The position numbers and the translations under genes are program-made. This document shows, piece after piece, positions 60,677-64,000 of a stretch of DNA of 64,000 nt. Source of the DNA: G965267605 sp965267605 (GTDB lineage Bacteria > Bacteroidota > Bacteroidia > Flavobacteriales_E > Vicingaceae); the NCBI GenBank assembly GCA_965267605.1, contig OZ254088.1, positions 1,426,001 to 1,490,000 of the forward strand, in the 5' to 3' direction. The notes below the pieces were generated by a model, which saw nothing but the letters and a program-made list of their open reading frames with translations, was not told where the DNA came from and ran no database searches. Numbering within the stretch: the first letter of the stretch is position 1; each line of letters begins with the position of its first letter.

Positions 60677-61615
60677 ATGACTACGCGAGAAGAGCTTGAA
60701 ACCACCCACGACAGGATAAGAGACTATATACACCGTACTCCGGTGATGACTTCTACCACCCTCAACGAATTGGTGGGTGCGGACGTATTTCTTAAATGCG
60801 AGAACTTCCAACGTATGGGTGCCTTCAAAATGCGAGGTGCAACAAACGCTATTCTGAGCCTGACCGATGAAGAACGCAAAAAGGGTGTGGTAACACACAG
60901 TTCGGGGAATTTTGCACAAGCGGTAGCGCTGGCTGGAAAGCTAACAGGAACAGAAGCCACAATTGTGATGCCCGAAAATGCTCCACCCGTTAAGAAGAAT
61001 GCTGTTATCAGCTATGGTGCCACCATCATTGAATGTGAATCGACAGCACAGGCGCGTGAAGCAATGGCTGAAAAGGTTAAAGAAGAGACAGGAGCTACCT
61101 TTCTTCACCCTTCTGATCAAATAGAAGTAATCAACGGCAATGCCACTGCAGCAATTGAGCTCATGGAGGAAGTGGGCAACCTGGACGCCATCCTGACTCC
61201 CGTTGGTGGTGGTGGATTGATAGCAGGCACTGCTCTTGCCGCTCATCATTTTGGAGAACAAACAAAGGTTTTCGGAGGTGAACCAGAAGGTGCTGATGAT
61301 GCCAAACGTTCATTAGATGCCGGACACGTTATTCCCATTAAGAATGCGCAAACCATCGCAGATGGTCTGAGAACTTATCTTGGAGAAGTCAATTTTCCGA
61401 TCATTAAAGAACTGGTATCGGATATATTTCTGGTTACAGATGAAGAGATCATTGAAGCAATGAAATTTATTTGGGAACGCATGAAGATCATTATTGAACC
61501 TTCATCAGCAGTTCCTATTGCAGCATTAATGAATGAGAAGGCAAGTTTCAATGGTGACCGGATTGGTGTCATTATTTCAGGTGGAAATGTCGACCTTTAT
61601 AATCTACCATTCTGA
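60677..61615 (+). CDS. PLP-dependent threonine/serine dehydratase (or serine racemase)
   Basis: 312 aa fold-type II PLP enzyme. The cofactor lysine is K51 in FKMRGA; the phosphate loop is GGGGLIAG (178-185), and SSGNFAQ (76-82) binds the substrate carboxylate. It lacks the C-terminal regulatory ACT domains of biosynthetic IlvA, so a catabolic threonine/serine dehydratase or a serine/threo-hydroxyaspartate racemase is likelier. These cannot be told apart from the sequence. A small lipoprotein gene follows 2 bases after its stop. Confidence 0.88.
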   Translation: MTTREELETTHDRIRDYIHRTPVMTSTTLNELVGADVFLKCENFQRMGAFKMRGATNAILSLTDEERKKGVVTHSSGNFAQAVALAGKLTGTEATIVMPENAPPVKKNAVISYGATIIECESTAQAREAMAEKVKEETGATFLHPSDQIEVINGNATAAIELMEEVGNLDAILTPVGGGGLIAGTALAAHHFGEQTKVFGGEPEGADDAKRSLDAGHVIPIKNAQTIADGLRTYLGEVNFPIIKELVSDIFLVTDEEIIEAMKFIWERMKIIIEPSSAVPIAALMNEKASFNGDRIGVIISGGNVDLYNLPF

Positions 61616-61617
61616 CT

Positions 61618-62178
61618 ATGTATAGGCACTTTATCTGGATTCTTATGTTCAGTACGATCATTATCGGCTGTGGTGAAGGCGAGCAAAGGGTCAAATCAAT
61701 TGTGGAAAATATCCAGGGCCAGATGGATGAATCAGCTTACCTTGAAAAACTCAATTCAAGGCTCCAGATATATGAAGGAACCGAGACCCACAAACGCTTG
61801 TCTGCCCTTGAACCAATTTCAAAAACTTTTGAGTCAAGATCAGATCTATATGAAGTTGAAGGGCTGGACCCTACTACGATCGATTCTGTTAGATCGTGGA
61901 TAAATGACGACACACTGCAAGTTGTACACATGTTCCATGTAAGCGGGAGTTGTGTTCATATGCTTCCTTACCTGGAGATCAAAGATGATGTAACAACATT
62001 GTATACACCAGAAGTACTCAGTGCAACTGTTGAAATTGAAGAAGACGGGCCGGCTATTCTAACGCAAGGATGTGCCCTAGAAACCGTAGCAGCATTGACT
62101 TACAAGATCCCCTTGAAAAGGATAACAGGTCGGGTACTGGTATTCAACAACAAAGTCATCTACTCGACCGAAGAGTAA
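61618..62178 (+). CDS. Small lipoprotein of unknown function
   Basis: 186 aa with lipobox IIGC (Cys18). The mature part begins with a charged helix (~25-75), then strands with a conserved-looking phrase VVHMFHVSGSCVHMLPYLEI that holds a cysteine (quoted in part as MFHVSGSCVHMLPY), and a second cysteine in GCALETVAAL. No family is recognised. It follows the dehydratase gene by 2 bases but is unlikely to share its biochemistry. Confidence 0.7.
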   Translation: MYRHFIWILMFSTIIIGCGEGEQRVKSIVENIQGQMDESAYLEKLNSRLQIYEGTETHKRLSALEPISKTFESRSDLYEVEGLDPTTIDSVRSWINDDTLQVVHMFHVSGSCVHMLPYLEIKDDVTTLYTPEVLSATVEIEEDGPAILTQGCALETVAALTYKIPLKRITGRVLVFNNKVIYSTEE

Positions 62179-62204
62179 CTGAGATATATCATGTAACCAT
62201 TTTA

Positions 62205-62220
62205 TGTGATAAGTGTCACT
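62205..62220. promoter_or_regulatory. CRP/FNR-like operator upstream of the MbnP/MbnH-like genes
   Basis: TGTGA, six bases, TCACT: nine of ten positions match the CRP consensus TGTGA-N6-TCACA. Its centre is about 65 bases before the start site expected from the box at 62264, a normal place for an activator of this family. Confidence 0.45.
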
Positions 62221-62263
62221 TTACGAGGTGATGTCTGCCAATAAATTAGGGTCTGACGATTAC

Positions 62264-62271
62264 TAATTTTA
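62264..62271 (+). promoter_or_regulatory. Probable -7 box of the MbnP-like gene
   Basis: TAATTTTA, one mismatch from TAnnTTTG, ends 11 bases before the ATG at 62283. It is the only such box in the 104-base gap. Confidence 0.4.
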
Positions 62272-62282
62272 AAACAGACATT

Positions 62283-63134
62283 ATGAAAACTCTCTTTAAA
62301 CTAGGACTTATCACAGGTGTGGCAGCATTGTCACTCACCTCATGTAAAAAGGAAGGCTGTACGGATCCGGCTGCCGTTAATTACAATCCAGATGCAAAGA
62401 AGGACAATGGCACGTGCCAATACGAGCAGGCTCCATCAAACCACGGCATCACATTCAACTTCACGCATAATTACGATGGTGCCACAGTCACCTCGGGTGA
62501 TTTTGATGACATCAAGTACACAAATCAGTTTGGCAACCAACATAGCATTACGCGTCTGAGATACATGATCTCCGATGTGAGGCTATATACACCTGGTGGA
62601 GATAGCGTGTTAATAGATGGTTATCACTTTATTGATCTGGCAACACCTGGCACAGACACGTATGTACCTACCATGGAGATTCCTGAAGGCGCATATACCG
62701 GTATAGCGTTCAATTTTGGATTTTCAGCTGCCGACAATACCAGCAACGCTTATCCCGATTTAAACGCTGCCAGCTGGAACTGGCCGATGATGTTGGGTGG
62801 AGGATACCACCACATGCAGTTCGAAGGCAAGTTCATCGACACCAATACAGACACGATAGGTTTCGCGTACCATCAGGGTACTGCCCGCAAGATAGCTGGC
62901 AACGACACTACTTACGAGAACAATCACTTCAGAGCAGAACTTGCCAATTCAAACTTCACGTTGAGCAACAATGCAACCATCGAAATAAAAATGAACCTGG
63001 CTGAGTGGTTCAAGAACCCGAATACCTGGGACCTGAATCAATACCACATGATGCTGATGCCTAACTACAACGCTCAGATTCTGATGAATCAGAATGGCAG
63101 AAGTGTCTTCAGCGTAGGAACGATCTTACAATAA
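62283..63134 (+). CDS. MbnP-family copper-binding lipoprotein
   Basis: 283 aa. Lipobox SLTSC (Cys21), then a small Cys-bounded module (GCTDPAAVNYNPDAK ... GTCQY, 25-47) also found in the next gene. Residues ~55-283 match the MbnP family: ITFNFTHNYDG, RLRYMISDVRLY, GIAFNFGF and the aromatic signature W165-N-W167 followed by LGGGYHHMQFEG. In methanotroph MbnP, its diheme partner MbnH oxidises a tryptophan to kynurenine, making a Cu(I) site. Here the partner gene follows after one base. The Trp that would be changed is likely in the WNW motif; this is inference. Confidence 0.88.
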   Translation: MKTLFKLGLITGVAALSLTSCKKEGCTDPAAVNYNPDAKKDNGTCQYEQAPSNHGITFNFTHNYDGATVTSGDFDDIKYTNQFGNQHSITRLRYMISDVRLYTPGGDSVLIDGYHFIDLATPGTDTYVPTMEIPEGAYTGIAFNFGFSAADNTSNAYPDLNAASWNWPMMLGGGYHHMQFEGKFIDTNTDTIGFAYHQGTARKIAGNDTTYENNHFRAELANSNFTLSNNATIEIKMNLAEWFKNPNTWDLNQYHMMLMPNYNAQILMNQNGRSVFSVGTILQ

Positions 63135-63135
63135 A

Positions 63136-64000
63136 ATGAAGTTACAACACATCATACTTGGTCTTTGCGTAATCGGATCTCTTACCGCATGTAAGAAGAA
63201 GGGCTGTACGGACCCGATGGCCAACAACTACAATCCGGAAGCTAAGCGAGATGATGGAAACTGCGTGTATGATGATAACGGGGGGAACACTCCCCCCGAT
63301 CCTACCCCTGCAGATCTTGACATTCCGACCCTATTTGCACAATACCTGCCTGCACCCGTAATACCTGCTGACAACCCACAAACGGTGGAAGGAATTGCAT
63401 TAGGAAAGCGGTTGTTTTATGACCCCATCCTATCCGCGAATGGAACTCAAGCGTGCGCTGATTGCCATGCACAAGCATTTTCATTCACAGACTCGGCAAG
63501 GTTTAGCACAGGCATCGATAACATCAAAGGCGGGCGAAACTCAATGCCAATTATCAATGCCGCCTGGAACTTTAACGAGAAATTCTTCTGGGATGGAAGA
63601 GCTAGCAGCTTGGAGGAGCAGGCCTTTGGACCAGTGGTGAACCCGATCGAAATGCACAATACCTGGCCGAATGCCGTTGCAGCATTGCAGGGACACCCAG
63701 ATTATCCGAACCTATTCTATAAAGCATTTGGCACGAGCACGATTGATTCGGTGCTGGTGTCGAAGGCCATTGCCCAATTTGAAAGAACACTCATTGCAGG
63801 TAACTCAAAGATGGATCGCTATCTGCGATACGAGATCACACTTAATGATGCTGAAATGAGAGGGTATTTATTGTTCATGGATGAGCAAAAAGGTGATTGC
63901 TTTCACTGCCATGGTGCACCTGGAAATCCGCTTTGGACGGACAACGACTTTCACAACAATGGGCTAGACGCTGTATTTGCAGATAAAGGCCTGGAAGATG
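63136..64000 (+). CDS. Diheme cytochrome c peroxidase / MbnH-like lipoprotein, 3' end missing
   Basis: The first 288 residues are present; the rest lies off the right edge. Lipobox LTAC (Cys19), then the module GCTDPMANNYNPEAK ... GNCVY (23-45), shared with the upstream protein. The two heme-binding motifs of the CcpA/MauG family are C107-A-D-C110-H111 and C255-F-H-C258-H259. Phrases GKRLFYDPILS, NAAWNFNEKFFWDGRA and FGPVVNPIEM are typical. Close linkage to an MbnP gene favours MbnH-type tryptophan oxidation over peroxide removal. The axial ligands that tell the two apart are partly beyond the edge. Confidence 0.9.
   Translation, partial: MKLQHIILGLCVIGSLTACKKKGCTDPMANNYNPEAKRDDGNCVYDDNGGNTPPDPTPADLDIPTLFAQYLPAPVIPADNPQTVEGIALGKRLFYDPILSANGTQACADCHAQAFSFTDSARFSTGIDNIKGGRNSMPIINAAWNFNEKFFWDGRASSLEEQAFGPVVNPIEMHNTWPNAVAALQGHPDYPNLFYKAFGTSTIDSVLVSKAIAQFERTLIAGNSKMDRYLRYEITLNDAEMRGYLLFMDEQKGDCFHCHGAPGNPLWTDNDFHNNGLDAVFADKGLED

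Noticed and set aside
1..64000. tRNA, rRNA, CRISPR arrays, insertion sequences, prophage
   Set aside because: I looked for T-loop/CCA ends, direct repeat arrays, transposase or integrase motifs and found none I could support.

Overview
The window is a 64 kb piece of a chromosome from a member of the Bacteroidota, most likely a Flavobacteriales/Cryomorpha-type bacterium. Signs of this are two secreted proteins with type IX secretion C-terminal domains, a short 287-aa housekeeping sigma factor, promoters of the Bacteroidota TAnnTTTG type, almost no Shine-Dalgarno sequences, BshA of the bacillithiol pathway, a DUF5916 protein and many small lipoproteins. Coding density is very high. I see no IS element, phage, CRISPR array, rRNA or tRNA, so this reads as core chromosome.

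Layout, left to right. 1-5.6 kb: a minus-strand run of exported proteins (WD40-caspase fusion, small secreted protein, M48 protease with a BamE-like tail, and a PD40 protein cut by the edge), divergent from three small envelope genes (5.6-7.25 kb). 7.25-11.9 kb: a minus-strand set with a GH3/beta-lactamase fusion, bshA and a small exported protein. 12-18 kb: mutL, two overlapping rhomboid proteases, a membrane metallophosphoesterase and a third, convergent rhomboid. 18-23 kb: a TerB/DnaJ co-chaperone, the primary sigma factor and a DUF5916 outer-membrane protein. 23-27.4 kb: htpG, lemA and two TPM-domain genes on the minus strand. 27.4-39.6 kb: cold-shock protein, desaturase, pterin dehydratase, a GTDC1-like glycosyltransferase, NhaC, a YwqK-repeat protein, an RND exporter, a peptide-binding lipoprotein, mtaB and an inositol monophosphatase.

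39.7-43 kb holds two T9SS cargo proteins. 43-50 kb is a C1 operon: formate-tetrahydrofolate ligase, FdhD, a fused NuoE/NuoF-type formate dehydrogenase beta subunit and the molybdopterin alpha subunit. Together they let the cell oxidise formate to CO2 with NAD+ or load it onto tetrahydrofolate. 50-58.5 kb: a sigma factor with a cysteine-bearing tail, a SRPBCC protein, a bestrophin and a five-gene envelope run ending in phospholipase D, sugar-type formyltransferase and polysaccharide deacetylase. 60-64 kb: a threonine/serine dehydratase and, at the right edge, an MbnP/MbnH-like pair (copper-binding lipoprotein plus diheme peroxidase-like enzyme) preceded by a CRP-like palindrome.

The most unusual item is in the largest gap (58515-58861). 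On the minus strand it holds a promoter-like box, a 20-codon ORF with three Pro-Glu-Cys units that differ from one another only at third codon positions, a long inverted repeat and an intrinsic terminator facing the minus direction. It looks like a self-contained small transcript for a cysteine-rich micropeptide. A second window-wide pattern is promoter boxes lying only 4-5 bases from start codons, which suggests leaderless mRNAs.
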